Assembly (NCBI GenBank): GCA_009746045.1
Contig: RPFO01000041.1
Coordinates: 1,840,613 to 1,904,612 of the forward strand
DNA length: 64,000 nucleotides
Source of the DNA: Mesostigma viride
Taxonomy: Eukaryota; Streptophyta; Mesostigmatophyceae; Mesostigmatales; Mesostigmataceae
Reading direction: 5' to 3'
Below, in pieces: positions 39,321 to 50,023 of the stretch. Numbering within the stretch: the first letter of the stretch is position 1; each line of letters begins with the position of its first letter. The translations under genes were made by a program, and so were the position numbers. The notes below the pieces were generated by a model that ran no database searches, was not told where the DNA came from, and saw only the letters and a list, made by a program, of their open reading frames with translations.

Positions 39321-40576
39321 AGGAACCTGTACCTCTCCAGGTGACCTGGGGCCACACTGAACCTGGAGATCACCCTCTTGTTGCCCAGATATAAAATCTG
39401 CATTGGAGCACCTGGCCTCCCCCTTGGGTGAATTAAGGTGTGTAGGGGTTGCCTCAGACAGTCACTGCTCCTTGTTGTCTTCTTGCTGACTGCCCTTTGA
39501 AGGCTGGCCTGCCTGGGACTTGTTGTTGTTCTTCTTGTTGTTGTTGTTATTCTTGTTGCTGCCCTGGCCCTGGGACTTCTTGAAGCTGGGACACTCCTTC
39601 TTGATGTGCCCCCACCCCTTGCACAGGTAGCATTGTATCTTGGACTTGCCCTGGCCACTGCCCCCATTGTCAGACGCGTTGCCCTGCTTGGGCTGACCAC
39701 CCACCCGCCTGAACACCGACTTGGAGTGTGACCTCCTGTCAGAATCAGGTGAATGATCTCCCTTGCGCTTGTATGGTTGCCCCTACGCCCTCCTTGGCTT
39801 CGGTCAGCCTCAGACGTCTTGGAGCCACCCTGGGTACGCCCGCCTGCCTGGGTAGCCTTCACTGCTGGCACTCCACCCTCAAACAGCTCCTCTGCCTCGA
39901 GTGCTTGTTTAATGATGACCTTGTAGGCCTTCAGGGTAGAGTGTGGGGCACACATGACTTTTAAGGAGCCACGTGTCGCCTTATCCAGCCCAGAAACCTT
40001 GAGCCAGTTGGTTAGGGCTATGTTATCAGCGACATTAAAGCCGTGAGCCCTGCCCTCCTCAACCATCTTACAATAGTTGAGAAAGTTCTGGATCAGGTCC
40101 CCCTTGACCTCCCACCCTTGGTATTTGTCCTGCCAATGGATGCCGACCTTCTTGCGTTGGTCCTCCAGCAGCTCCTTCAGCTCAGCCACGTACAGTGCCC
40201 AGGCCTTATTGGCCTTTTTGCACTCCCTGGTTAGGTCCTTAATCTGGTCAGTACACTTGCCAAAAGTGCTACTGCCTATCCAGATTTGATAGTAATTTGT
40301 ACCACCGTACAAGCTAGGGAACCCTTCCAATCCCTCCACAAACTCTTCAGCCTGCTTAGGCTTGGAGTCTGAGGTTACAGGCTGCAACTGATTGACAATT
40401 AAAAGACCCTGTGTGGTAAGATCAAAGCCATGAATAGCTTGTGCATTATTATTATTGTGAGGAAGGTTGGTAATCTCTCCGGTAAGCCCCACGTCATCTA
40501 CGTGAGCGGTTCCACTACCAGCACCCCCATTATTATTCCCACTGGCTGGACCCTTGCTACGGCGTCCCTCAGCCAT
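39317..40576 (-). CDS. Gag of inner copia element (frameshifted before the zinc knuckle)
   Basis: 419 codons in the main frame with a helical capsid-like region (WALYVAELKELLEDQRKK, NFLNYCKMVEEGRA, ALTNWLKVSGL). The CCHC knuckle CYLCKGWGHIKKEC is in another frame (39716-39462); the switch lies near 39770-39790, at short C runs. Asn/Gln/Lys-rich tail after the knuckle. Confidence 0.75.
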   Translation of the reverse strand: MAEGRRSKGPASGNNNGGAGSGTAHVDDVGLTGEITNLPHNNNNAQAIHGFDLTTQGLLIVNQLQPVTSDSKPKQAEEFVEGLEGFPSLYGGTNYYQIWIGSSTFGKCTDQIKDLTRECKKANKAWALYVAELKELLEDQRKKVGIHWQDKYQGWEVKGDLIQNFLNYCKMVEEGRAHGFNVADNIALTNWLKVSGLDKATRGSLKVMCAPHSTLKAYKVIIKQALEAEELFEGGVPAVKATQAGGRTQGGSKTSEADRSQGGRRGNHTSAREIIHLILTGGHTPSRCSGGWVVSPSRATRLTMGAVARASPRYNATCARGGGTSRRSVPASRSPRARAATRITTTTRRTTTSPRQASLQRAVSKKTTRSSDCLRQPLHTLIHPRGRPGAPMQILYLGNKRVISRFSVAPGHLERYRFL

Positions 40577-40745
40577 CCTGCACTACCAGCTATTCAAAGA
40601 ACACCTTAACAAAGCAGCAGAAAATATGTACAAAATTTTTGTGTCGCCACTGCCGCCTGCGCCGGTGTCGCTGCCGCCCCGCGAATTGCCGCTGAAAATT
40701 CGACAAAAAAAATGTCGACGAGTACTGCAAAGAAAATTAGGCCGA

Positions 40746-41456
40746 CTAGTAGTCAAGGCCCCTGAAGTCGCAGTACGTGTATACGAACTCACGATCCTCC
40801 ATATCCAGCTCCGGACCTGCACCGGTATGAATTAAAACCGGCGTGCTCCCCGCCGCGTAAGTTGCGACGCGCCGACGCGCGACGAGGCGCAGAGGATGTG
40901 TAAAGATCGTCAATAATTCCCACCCCGCGGGAATCCACTCTCGCACAGAGGCGAGAAATGCCACCAGGTTAATTAAAACCTGGCGCTCGCGACTGCGTAC
41001 GCCGCGAGTGAGCAGCGATAACAGCGCGAGATCCTGAAACAAATTTGTCGACACCGCCGGCGCGCCCCCCGTGCGTAGCGATGCCCAGTTTTGCAGGTTT
41101 CTCTGGTAACCGGTGAGTGAAGAGAGGACGTTGTCCAACTCCTCAATGGCAGTCGTGACTTCGGTCACCGACCGCAAACCTCCCCGCACCTGGACCGTAA
41201 ATGTCGATAAAATGTTTCGAATCTGGTCCAACAGGTTGCGGATTGCCGGCACCAGTGCTGGCAAATCGGGGTCCTCGGGGTTATCCCCGAGCAATGCGTG
41301 AGCTGCACGCTGCTGACGATGAAGCTCGTCGAGCGAGACCGTTACTTCGTCGAGCAATTGCTGCCACGACGGCACCGTCGGTCTTGACGAAGAACCAGCC
41401 GGCGGAGCGGCTATTTCCTCATCGTCCGGAATCCGAAATTCTTCCGAATTTGGCAT
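40746..41456 (-). CDS. Extra ORF upstream of Gag in the inner copia element
   Basis: 236 residues, starting 25 bp inside the 5' LTR border and ending 170 bp before Gag. It has an acidic N-terminus, long amphipathic helices (WQQLLDEVTVSLDELHRQQRAA; VTEVTTAIEELDNVLSSL), a hydrophobic stretch (LFQDLALLSLLTRGV ... LINLVAFLASV) and a C-terminal VYTYCDFRGLDY. No known retrotransposon domain seen. Standard copia elements have nothing here. Confidence 0.6.
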   Translation of the reverse strand: MPNSEEFRIPDDEEIAAPPAGSSSRPTVPSWQQLLDEVTVSLDELHRQQRAAHALLGDNPEDPDLPALVPAIRNLLDQIRNILSTFTVQVRGGLRSVTEVTTAIEELDNVLSSLTGYQRNLQNWASLRTGGAPAVSTNLFQDLALLSLLTRGVRSRERQVLINLVAFLASVREWIPAGWELLTIFTHPLRLVARRRVATYAAGSTPVLIHTGAGPELDMEDREFVYTYCDFRGLDY

Positions 41457-41480
41457 CTTTTTGACAGAGCGTGTAATACG

Positions 41481-42097
41481 AGTTGTGAGGGTAAGAATGC
41501 CACGAATTCCGCCATGGTTCTTGCAGGAAGTTGCCTTTATTAATAATCAGGAAACACAGACGTAAGTCACGTCACTTCCAAGACTGCACGCAGCACAGAC
41601 GACAGGGTCGCAGTGCCAAGAGAACGTGCACGCAAGAACTAGCGTCCCGGTGTGACCAAGTCACTCATATAGCTTGCTAGGGACGCGTCCAAGTATTCAG
41701 CTGCACTGTCACAGCTGAACTGTCAATCAATTGATTACACAGACTCTGGCACGCCTTTGGCGCGCAGATCTATCAATTGTCCATACGGCTAGTCCTGTGG
41801 ACCTATCCGTACACTAGTCAGCATCAATTGTCTCATAGGTCCTGGCGCGCTACAGCACGCCTACCTATCAATTGACCATCAAGTCCTGTACAAGTCCTGT
41901 CAACGTCCTGCGGACTATCAAAGTGACACTTGTACATCCTGTGTCCGTACGCGCCCACAGTGGCGCGCCGGGTACTGTCGGCACAGCCTAGGAAACGTCA
42001 TAACTTTTACGTTCCTTAACCAAATGAGGCGTTCAAGGTGCCGTTGGAAAGAGCGTAACAATCTCTATCCATCTAACGTAAATCCTTTACGTTAACT
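41481..42097 (-). repeat. 5' LTR of inner copia element (617 bp)
   Basis: Direct repeat of 34277-34891 with a 2-bp insertion (GCTACAGCACGCC against GCTACAGCGCC) and one A/G difference. Flanked by CTATG at 42098-42102. Confidence 0.9.
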
Positions 42098-43489
42098 CTA
42101 TGTTAACTTTGTTCGTCCGATTTCGGCCGTTTTTTCAATCGACGCACCTGGCACTGCGAGATCCACCCTACTTCAGATCTGGACTTAAATGCCTCGGAAG
42201 AAAACGGGGGGCAAAACGGTAAAAAACGGTCAACCGACGTATAGAAACGGAAACGCGACCGGGGGTTACTGACTGACAGACCGGGGGTTACAGGGGCGGA
42301 CACGCGACGGTCACTGCCGGTTACGAGCTGGGCATTACAGTGACCGAGACTCGGAGGTCGTCATCTCGATTTTTCCCGCGACCCCAGAGACGAAAACGAC
42401 GAAAACACCCATGGCGGTCGAGTATCAGCTAGCGTTTTGAAACTTGCGTCACTGCAGCCGCTCGAGGTGTCAAAACGAAGCTTACATCACGGTTAATCCA
42501 TGGAATAGTTTTGGAATGATATGAGCTGTGATTGCGACGAGGGAATTGAACGGGACAAATTGTTTTTTTGCAGCGCACCATTTTTTTTCGCGAAAACCAG
42601 ATTTCTCGGTGGTACGTGTCTAAAAGTCCTGGTTACGAGAGGAGATTAAAATCCCGGCTCGATAGCTCAGATTATGCGTTACAATATCCCCGAAAACGTT
42701 AGTGTTTTCGTTTTCTGAGTTTCGCTTTTTTTTCTCCGGCATTCGCCTGAATAAATATGGGGCGCGAAATCCGTCTGTTTCTTGCTTCGTACAATACATG
42801 TCTTTGTCGTCAGATAATTAGCTCTTTAGGCTATGCCCGACCTTCCTGTACTGCCCAGCCTGCGGCAATAAGCCAGCAGGACATATGGCGTGCCCAAGAT
42901 TCCGCGCAAAGGTCGCTAATGGTCTTCCGGATGTGCAGTAAGTGCGGTAAAAGCTGCGAAAATTGCTTATAATGCCTGTAGAAAGCTCTTTGCGACAGTG
43001 TTTTCCAAGCGAGTTTATTGTTCCTTTGACGCTAGATACAAAAGGCAAAGGGGTTCATCATTTTTTATTAGCCGTCAATGCGGTTTCGAGATGTGATGGG
43101 TTGGGCAGACGACCTCGCCACGACCCGCTGGGCTCACGCTTCGCATCTCCCGGCAGCCATGAAGAAGCGCAGATTAAGCGAGGTGAGCGAGCTAGAGGTC
43201 CCAGAATCGTTGCTAAGGGGCAAGGCAGCTTCTCAAAGGGTAGAGAGCTGGATTAATAAGACTTTCTCAAGGGCATTATGCAGTGGTTATTGCCACCTTG
43301 TCCAGATATTTTCCCTTGTCTTTCTGATTTATATACTGCTTCAAAGAGGGCAAGGAGAGCGTTTGCGACGTTGTTTCTCATTCATTACTATGAAGAAATG
43401 CCTTTGCAATTGCTTACCACGAGATGGAAGCTGCCTCATGCAAATTAGCCAGGCAATGCAAGTGATGCAAGGTGAGGCCATGCATGGCT

Positions 43490-44740
43490 GATATTGCCTT
43501 CATGCGTGAGTTGAGCAGGTGGCTGGCTGGGCGTGTGGCTGGCTAGGTGAGCGGGGCGTTTATGGGGGTTGCGATGGTGCGGGCATGCGAGGGCAAAAGG
43601 GCGGGCTCATGCCTGGCTGGTTTGGGTGTTGGGTAGTTAGGTGGTTCGGTAATTGGGTTGTCGAGTGTTTAGGTGGTTAGGTGGTTGTGTTGCTGGGTGA
43701 CTGGTTGGTTGGTTGGTTGCCCAGGAAGTCTTGTGTGGGAGGCTTAGGCTATAGATGCTTCAAGGGATGCCTAGGCGTAGGTGGGTTCAATGGCAGGTGG
43801 CTGGCTGAAAGGTGGATGCCTTGGTAAATGGCTGGCCGAGTAGCTGGGAGCACAGGCAGCTGGAGAGGGTGGCTGGCTGGCTGGCTGGTCATGGTGGGTG
43901 GATGAGTACAAGGGTGGTCGGTCATAGGTAGATGTCCAGGTGGCTGGGTGATTGATAGGCTTTGGGGACTGCGAAGTGGGTGGGTTGTTGGATTCGTGAG
44001 TGAAACAATGGCACGGTATTGAGGGTGGTGGGTTGGTGGTTGGTTGGTTAGGGATGCGTGTGGGTGGGTGGGTTGGTGGGTAGGCCATTGGTGGTTGGTG
44101 GCTGGTGGATGTGTAGATGACTGTATGGGTGGGTAGGCGAAGGGACGGGTAGATGGACAGGTGCGCGCACAGATATGGATGCGTGGATGGGTTTATGGTT
44201 GGGACCGTCTCACCTATCGCAGGTGAAGGGCTGTGCACGTTGGGGGTGAGGTAGGTGGCTGGCTGGCTGAGAAAATGCATGTGTGGGTGGGTCAGTGGGT
44301 ATAAGGGTGGGGGGGAGTGAGTGGTTGAGTGGGTACTTGTAGGTGCGTGGGTGGGTCAAGGGTGGGCGGCCGCATGGGTGCATATGGGGCCAGCTGGCTG
44401 GGTGTTTAGGTGGCTGGGTGATTGGGTGGTTGGCGCATCGGATGGGTGAATGCCTCCTCATTACCTGATTGGTACGTGGGTTGCGCAGGTGCCTTGGTGG
44501 GTGGGTGGATGTCCAAGTGGGTTGGTAGGTGGTTGGGTGCCTAGGTGCACGCGTGGTTATAAAAGGTGGGTTAGCACGGGCGCAGCTGGCTGGGTGGGTG
44601 GGTCACTGGGTGGGTGGACGGGTGGGTGTTTAGGTGTACGGGCACGTGAGTGTGTGAGTAGTTGTGTGGGTGGGTGGCCAGGTGGCTGCATGGGTGGGCG
44701 ACTGCATGGGTGGCTCGGTGCGCACAAAGTGCAAGTGATG
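43490..44740 (+). repeat. G/T-rich minisatellite-like tract (TGGGTGG / TGGCTGGC units)
   Basis: About 1.25 kb in which the plus strand is almost free of C-runs and is built from degenerate TGGGTGGGT, TGGCTGGC and TTAGGTGG units. The minus-strand frames give Pro/Thr/His/Ser repeats (PPTHPPTRIPNQP), which are a by-product of the repeat, not a gene. Runs of GGG at short spacing could form G-quadruplexes. Confidence 0.75.
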
Positions 44741-44781
44741 GAGACATGGGATATTCCAATGCCGTATCATGTGAGCATACG

Positions 44782-44863
44782 CCCGATTTCTGGCCTGCGC
44801 TGGTTGTCTCCTTGATAATCATCATAGTGTCAAGGAGACAACCAGCGCAGGCCAGAAATCGGG
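44782..44863. repeat. Hairpin with 34-nt arms
   Basis: Arms 44782-44815 and 44830-44863 are exact reverse complements with a 14-nt loop. The arm sequence GGTTGTCTCCTTGA recurs as direct copies at about 45008, 45038, 45071, 45218, 45249 and 45278, so the hairpin is part of a local repeat family. Confidence 0.85.
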
Positions 44864-45007
44864 AGAATCCGGACCATGGTAGCTCGAGCCTGCCGTTATC
44901 TTGTCCGCGTGTTTGAGTCGTTCAGGATGATGAATATGAATGGTGATGGAAATGTGTAGCCTTGTGCATTGCAATTATGGCTGCCTTACGTGTAGAGACT
45001 AGATGCT

Positions 45008-45413
45008 GGTTGTCTCCTTGATATGATTTCTGGCCTGCGCTGGTTGTCTCCTTGATAAGAATAATATATATGGTTGTCTCCTTGATATAAGGCCTGCATG
45101 CCATCTAAGCTCAATTACTGATCTGAATTGATATACATTATTCCAAGTAGTAGTTAGCGTGAGAAGCGAGTTGCACTCCTGTGTCAAAGATGCTAACTAA
45201 TCCTGCTACCACCCATTTGTCTCCTTGATATGATTATTGGCCTGCGCTGGTTGTCTCCTTGATAATAATAATATATCTGGTTGTCTCCTTGATATAAGGC
45301 CTGCATGCAAGCTAAGCTCAATTACTGATCTGAATTGATATACATTATTCCAAGTAGTAGTTAGTGTGAGTCGCGAGTTACACTCCTGTGTCAAAGATGC
45401 TAACTAATTTTCC
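45008..45413 (+). repeat. Tandem duplication of about 207 bp
   Basis: Units 45008-45210 and 45217-45413 share TGATATGATT, GGCCTGCGCTGGTTGTCTCC, AAGCTCAATTACTGATCTG and CACTCCTGTGTCAAAGATGC in the same order with scattered differences. Each unit contains three copies of TTGTCTCCTTGATA. Confidence 0.8.
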
Positions 45414-47401
45414 TCCTTGATAATACTGCTACCACCCATAACATCATTAAATCGGAATAGCCAATGCCCATGAATAAAAAATAAATGAATAAATATAAAT
45501 GAATGTCCACGCATGTCAACCACGAATGGCCTAACATTTCCACAATCATTGCATACCACCTAGCTAGCTAACTAAATAATACATGAAGAGAGCTAGGGTA
45601 GAGAGCTTAGACTAGAGTTGGCTTGATGTCGTAGATAGATTAGACCGGTAGGATTGTGTGTCCCCACCCATCGATCCATCAGGGTCAGAGTTCCGTTATA
45701 CGTAATACACGCTTATACGCACAGGGTCCGTATAAAGTATAATACGGTATAATACGGTAGAGTACACGATCGTAAGTGACCACTAGATTTGATGGTTTTC
45801 AGGGCTGTTTCAACCATTTCTCACTCACTGACATGTTTGTGACACTAATAAGCATAGAATACACAGTTGGCTCACTGGCTCACTGCCCTGCATACAAGAA
45901 ACATGATTTTACTGTCGTTCAACGAAGCAATCATACACGCATGCCGCATGGAGTCTAGTATCGCTGGACTCACGATAAAACATCGCACACATGCACGTTG
46001 AAGACACTTACCATGCAAAGAAATACTCATGCATGCAATATATAGGCAAATAATGCATGAGCCAGCTGTGCATCGTGCAAGTTGCTGCCCTTTGCAGTGA
46101 AAGCATACCGACTCTGCCTGACCCCTGCATGCCGGTTAGCCATACCATATTGCTATACCTACTTATTGATAGAAAAAAAGGGCCAAGAAACTGGGGAACA
46201 AATCGAGCTTCCACAATGCTGCACAACCATGCCAATATCTGACTTCCAGAAGGTTTGCACAGCTTTGTTACCATCAAGTAAACAAAGAAAGCTGCAGCAA
46301 TGATGTCCGCAATTCTCACTGCACAGGTCCGGTATGTGCTGCAGTCACGCTGCATTGATAAATCGGCATCAACTTGGCTCATAAGAGCTATCCTGAAGAC
46401 TGCCTGAGCAGCCAAGGTAATCCACAAACTATCGTGGCGAATGGTTACACGAGCGGCCCTCTTCATGTATATAACAACCAAACCTTGACGCACCACTGGA
46501 ACCGCGGCCGTCGTGACGCTTTGCAGCTGTAAAATATTCGAAGCCTCGGATTCGTGAGTACACGATAAAGAATAGACACCTTCGCACGGGGCACCAGAAG
46601 CCATACAGTCTGCAAGCCTACACTAATACTAACAACGACCTGAGAGCCCTACAGCTGGCCTCAATCCGTACCACTAAAGGTGCAAATTAAAGCCTGCCCC
46701 ATTTTCTGACGCTTCTTAAACTGCGCATCATCGTCATGACCAACCAAGGCTGCGATTCTTGTTGAAATTTTAGAGTGCCTGCCGCTTCAAATTTCGATAT
46801 TCCCATAAGTTTGTTCACCTTCCAGTTAACTCTCACCTTCCTGTTAACTAGTGTCCATATCTGACCATGTCCGAGGCAATGGCCATCAAATTTTGCACGC
46901 CTCCCAGCGCCTCCTAAGTATTTGCACCTTAGGGATACAGTAAACCCACAGTACGCCCTGTCGGCTTTGAACAAGCCATGAGGCAAGTATTTTACTCCTT
47001 TTAGGTACCCACCGAAAGTCGTATGTGAGCACGCACGTTGCACGTTTGGCGAAATTTCCCCTTCGATTAATATTAACGAGTGCCATAGCCTCTACCTTCC
47101 CTGCCTGCCCTGCCACGGAGGCAGGTGGTCACTATAACTCGCGGTTCCATCGTACGGTTACGGATACGGTCCATGACAACTCCTCGTACGGTGCGTCAAA
47201 TCCCTCGTACGGGCGACAAAATTCATTCATACGGTCCATGACAACATCCTACAGTTTCGGTTCTTTCAGTTTCCGTTACGCAATTTTAGGTACCGCGCTG
47301 TGGTTCGACGGTACTTGGGGACCGAAAAGGACTGAACCGGTCGCGAAAAATATACACTCAAACACAGCCATTTTCGATGAGTGTGGTGGGGTATTGCTAT
47401 G

Positions 47402-49655
47402 TATGGTTGCACACATGCATGAGCTCCTTGCACCACGCCGTCTTGACCGCGTAGGATTTGCCATGTGGGTTATCCTGTCGCTTGGCTGCCACAGTCTTGA
47501 CATAGCTTACAGTGCGATCTATCATGCCCATATTGCCGTGATCCTCACGCCCCACGATGACCACGGCCTCCATCCCCGGCAAACCTTGCACACAGCGGAA
47601 CTGCTGGTCTAGCATGAGCTCCACTACGGGATGAAAGAAAGCCAGGCTGATCTTGATAGCCCTGTGCAGGTCAGCCTCATACATGTGGGGCAGCGGCTCA
47701 ATGTAGGTGGCCTTGCTGAACCTATCCTTGACTATGAAATAGGTGTCCCCCCCTTCCATGTGCATGACATCCCCCACAAGATACCCTCGCTCCAAGGGTG
47801 GAGTCTTGGCATGCCGCCTACGCGACTTCTTCCTGATCTTGATGCAGGCAGGACACTGAGCACGCACATTCTTCAGCTCGTTGTATAAAGGTGCCCCCAA
47901 CATGTGTGCCCCCTCTACCTCGGCTTGGGCCTCATGCCCGTATGCACGGTGCATCTGGTATGCTAACAGTTTCAGGGTGACAGCCTGAGGTGCAGTGGCA
48001 TTGTCAGGGTTCTCAACAGGTGGGGTGACTACTGGGGTAGTGACATTGGCTAACTGGGCAGCTTCAGAGGCTGCACAAAAGGCCGCCCTTGTGAGCACCT
48101 TGCCAATGTGAAGATCCACACTAGGGTGGTGTGTACCGAGAACATCTGCCCGCCCAACATTCTCTTGCACTGTCACAACATTCCTCATAGGCCCAACCGC
48201 CCCAGTATCTAGCTGGGGTGCTGCAGTAGTGCTTGGTCGCTCGGCGTTGTACACACCCGACCTAGAAGACACCACATTGCTTAGGTCACGCATTGTAGAC
48301 CCGTGCTCAGGAAGCACGTGATCCTGGCGCGACAGAGCCAGAGCAGCATCAACGGATTGCGTGAGCACATCACGGAAGGAGACAGAGGATGCAGTCACGT
48401 TGCTTTTAGGAACGACGTCAGGCTCTACGACGGCCCGGTTCAGCGTGACGCATTGAGCAAAAGAAGGGGTATCGAGCGTGCTCTCACCTGACTTTCGTGC
48501 TGCCCGTCGCTCTGCCCACTCCTCGCGTGTGCCGTGGACGACGATGCGCTTGGCCTTGCACGCCTCCACGCTGTGACCACGCAGAACGTCGTGGCACTTG
48601 CGGCAAAGGTTGTCCTCGAGCTCCAGGTCCGGGCGAACTCGGCAGTCATCCCGGACATGGCGACGTCCGAAGCAGCGCTCACAGCGTTGCTTGCGGTCAG
48701 TAGACGCCCCCTGCTGCCGCTTGGCCGGGGGATTATCACCCTGCTTGGCGTCGCCACCATGCCCGCGCTTGCGCCCTCGCTGGCCCCCGTTGTTGCCGTG
48801 GCCGACGACCTTTTTCAGGATGGCCGTAAGCTCCGACCGCGTAATGGGAGCCTCTGCACCTGAAGAAGAAGACGCGCCGGCATCCACCTTGCGCAGGGAT
48901 GGCAGAGCAGCCGAGGCAGCCGGCTTGGACTGCGCACTCTTGAAGCATGAGATCAAATACAGCATGCCCTCGTCGAAACTGACGGCACTCTTCTTTTTGA
49001 GTTCCGTCGCTATGGTCAGATGCACATCCGACGACAGGTCGCATTTCTTGAGAAATCGATTGCACAGGAAAATGGGCTTGAGTGTATCTAGCAGCTTGTG
49101 CTTGTGCACGAAGACCTGGAAATCACGTGCAGCCCCGGGCAAATTTGCCTTATTAACTGCATAGCCCTCGAAGTCGTTGAAGGCTTGCTCGTCGGCCTCT
49201 TCCTTAGACCGCGACAAGTGGGCATCTAGACCGTTGTAAAAAACTTCCCAGGTTTGTTTGTTGTCGTCCGCAATGCGAACTAGATTGGCAATGTTTGGGT
49301 GCTTTGTTGTACTGCAGAATACTGCACGGAACTTGCCAATCAGCTCCGAATCTTTGTCTGCGCGTCCATCGCGCAGACGCTTGAGAGCAGCTAGAAAATC
49401 TGCTGCGTCGTCCGCCGTATAGTCGGCCGGTAGATCAGCGGGCACCTCCGTTTGCTTGAGAGGGCCGCGATTTAGTGCATCGTCAGCAGCCAGCATGAGA
49501 TGCTTGAACTGCTTGGCCAGTTCAGGTTGCGCCACGAGGGTTTGCATCAACCTCGTGGCCTCGTCCGCACTAAAGCGTGGCAGGACGGACCCTGCGGCCT
49601 CGCCACTTGGCGTATCTGTGTGTTCGCCCGTGCGGCTCCGTGTACCGGAAGCCAT
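47402..49655 (-). CDS. Gag and N-terminal integrase of the outer copia element
   Basis: 752 codons from the ATG at 49655, 20 bp from the 5' LTR. A helical capsid-like region (FLAALKRLRDGRAD, WEVFYNGLDAHLSRS) is followed by two zinc modules (CERCFGRRHVRDDC and CRKCHDVLRGHSVEAC). Then come an HHCC integrase module (MHRAYGHEA ... CPACIKI) and the start of the integrase core (VGDVMHMEGGDTYFIV, VELMLDQQFRC). The frame ends at HVCNHT through the TAG created by the CTATG insertion site. Confidence 0.85.
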
Positions 49656-49674
49656 CGGGATTTTTATGAATACA

Positions 49675-50018
49675 AGTTAAAGCCCGACCGGCTCAGCTAT
49701 GGCGGTCGGTCACGTTGAGCTTGGGATAAGGTGAACACAGAGAACTGCTGTCGGAGCTAGCCCACCACTGGTTTATGTCTTAGCCAGCAAACCCTATCCG
49801 GTTAGCCGTAACCGTGGGACAAGCTAGCTGCCGTACCGACCCGGATAAGGCCCCGGACTGGGGCCTAGGTGGCGCCGGCCCTAGGCGCCGCCCTTAGACC
49901 GGTCGACCGCATCGGACCGCCGGATTATAGCCGGCGGCTTAGCGGACGCTAGCGGAAGGCGTGCGGACGGACATGGGGAACTTAGAGCCAGATCCTAGGG
50001 CTCTAGAGTTACTCAACT
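49675..50018 (-). repeat. 5' LTR of outer copia element (344 bp)
   Basis: Reads identical to 30658-31001. Directly followed by the GGGTG duplication and the last 25 or so codons of the fibre gene. Confidence 0.9.
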
Positions 50019-50023
50019 GGGTG

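Larger units (their letters stand above)
34277..42097 (-). mobile_element. Inner Ty1/copia retrotransposon (7.8 kb)
   Basis: LTRs 34277-34891 (615 bp) and 41481-42097 (617 bp) differ by one substitution and a 2-bp indel that I can see. They start AGTT and end AACT; the duplication is CTATG (34272-34276, 42098-42102). Minus-strand order: extra ORF, Gag with zinc knuckle, integrase, protease-like, reverse transcriptase, RNase H. Despite near-identical LTRs the coding frame is broken at least three times, so either the copies were mobilised in trans or indels come from assembly. Confidence 0.88.
42103..47396. mobile_element. Unidentified 5.3-kb insertion in the outer copia integrase
   Basis: The block is bounded by CTATG (42098-42102 and 47397-47401), the same 5 bp that flank the inner copia element, and it breaks the outer integrase frame. 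Its termini (TTAACTTTG ... GGTATTG) do not match the LTRs. It contains a strand-biased TGGGTGG minisatellite, a 34-bp-arm hairpin and a tandem 207-bp repeat, and no convincing coding region. It is either a non-autonomous element or captured host DNA. Confidence 0.55.
30658..50018 (-). mobile_element. Outer Ty1/copia retrotransposon (19.4 kb with nested insertions)
   Basis: Two 344-bp LTRs that read as identical (30658-31001, 49675-50018) start AGTT and end AACT instead of TG...CA. The target duplication is GGGTG (30653-30657, 50019-50023). Coding is on the minus strand: Gag-integrase N-part (49655-47402), integrase C-part (34270-33668), protease-like (33701-32943), reverse transcriptase/RNase H (33135-31381). 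Identical LTRs mean a recent insertion. Its integrase region is cut by the 13-kb block 34277-47396. Confidence 0.88.

Noticed and set aside
43771-44461. Proline/threonine-rich ORFs on the minus strand
   Set aside because: They are translations of the TGGGTGG tract; frames on the same strand give similar repeats.
46008-46604. 198-codon minus-strand ORF
   Set aside because: Uneven composition, no motif, inside a non-coding block with many stop-free frames by chance.
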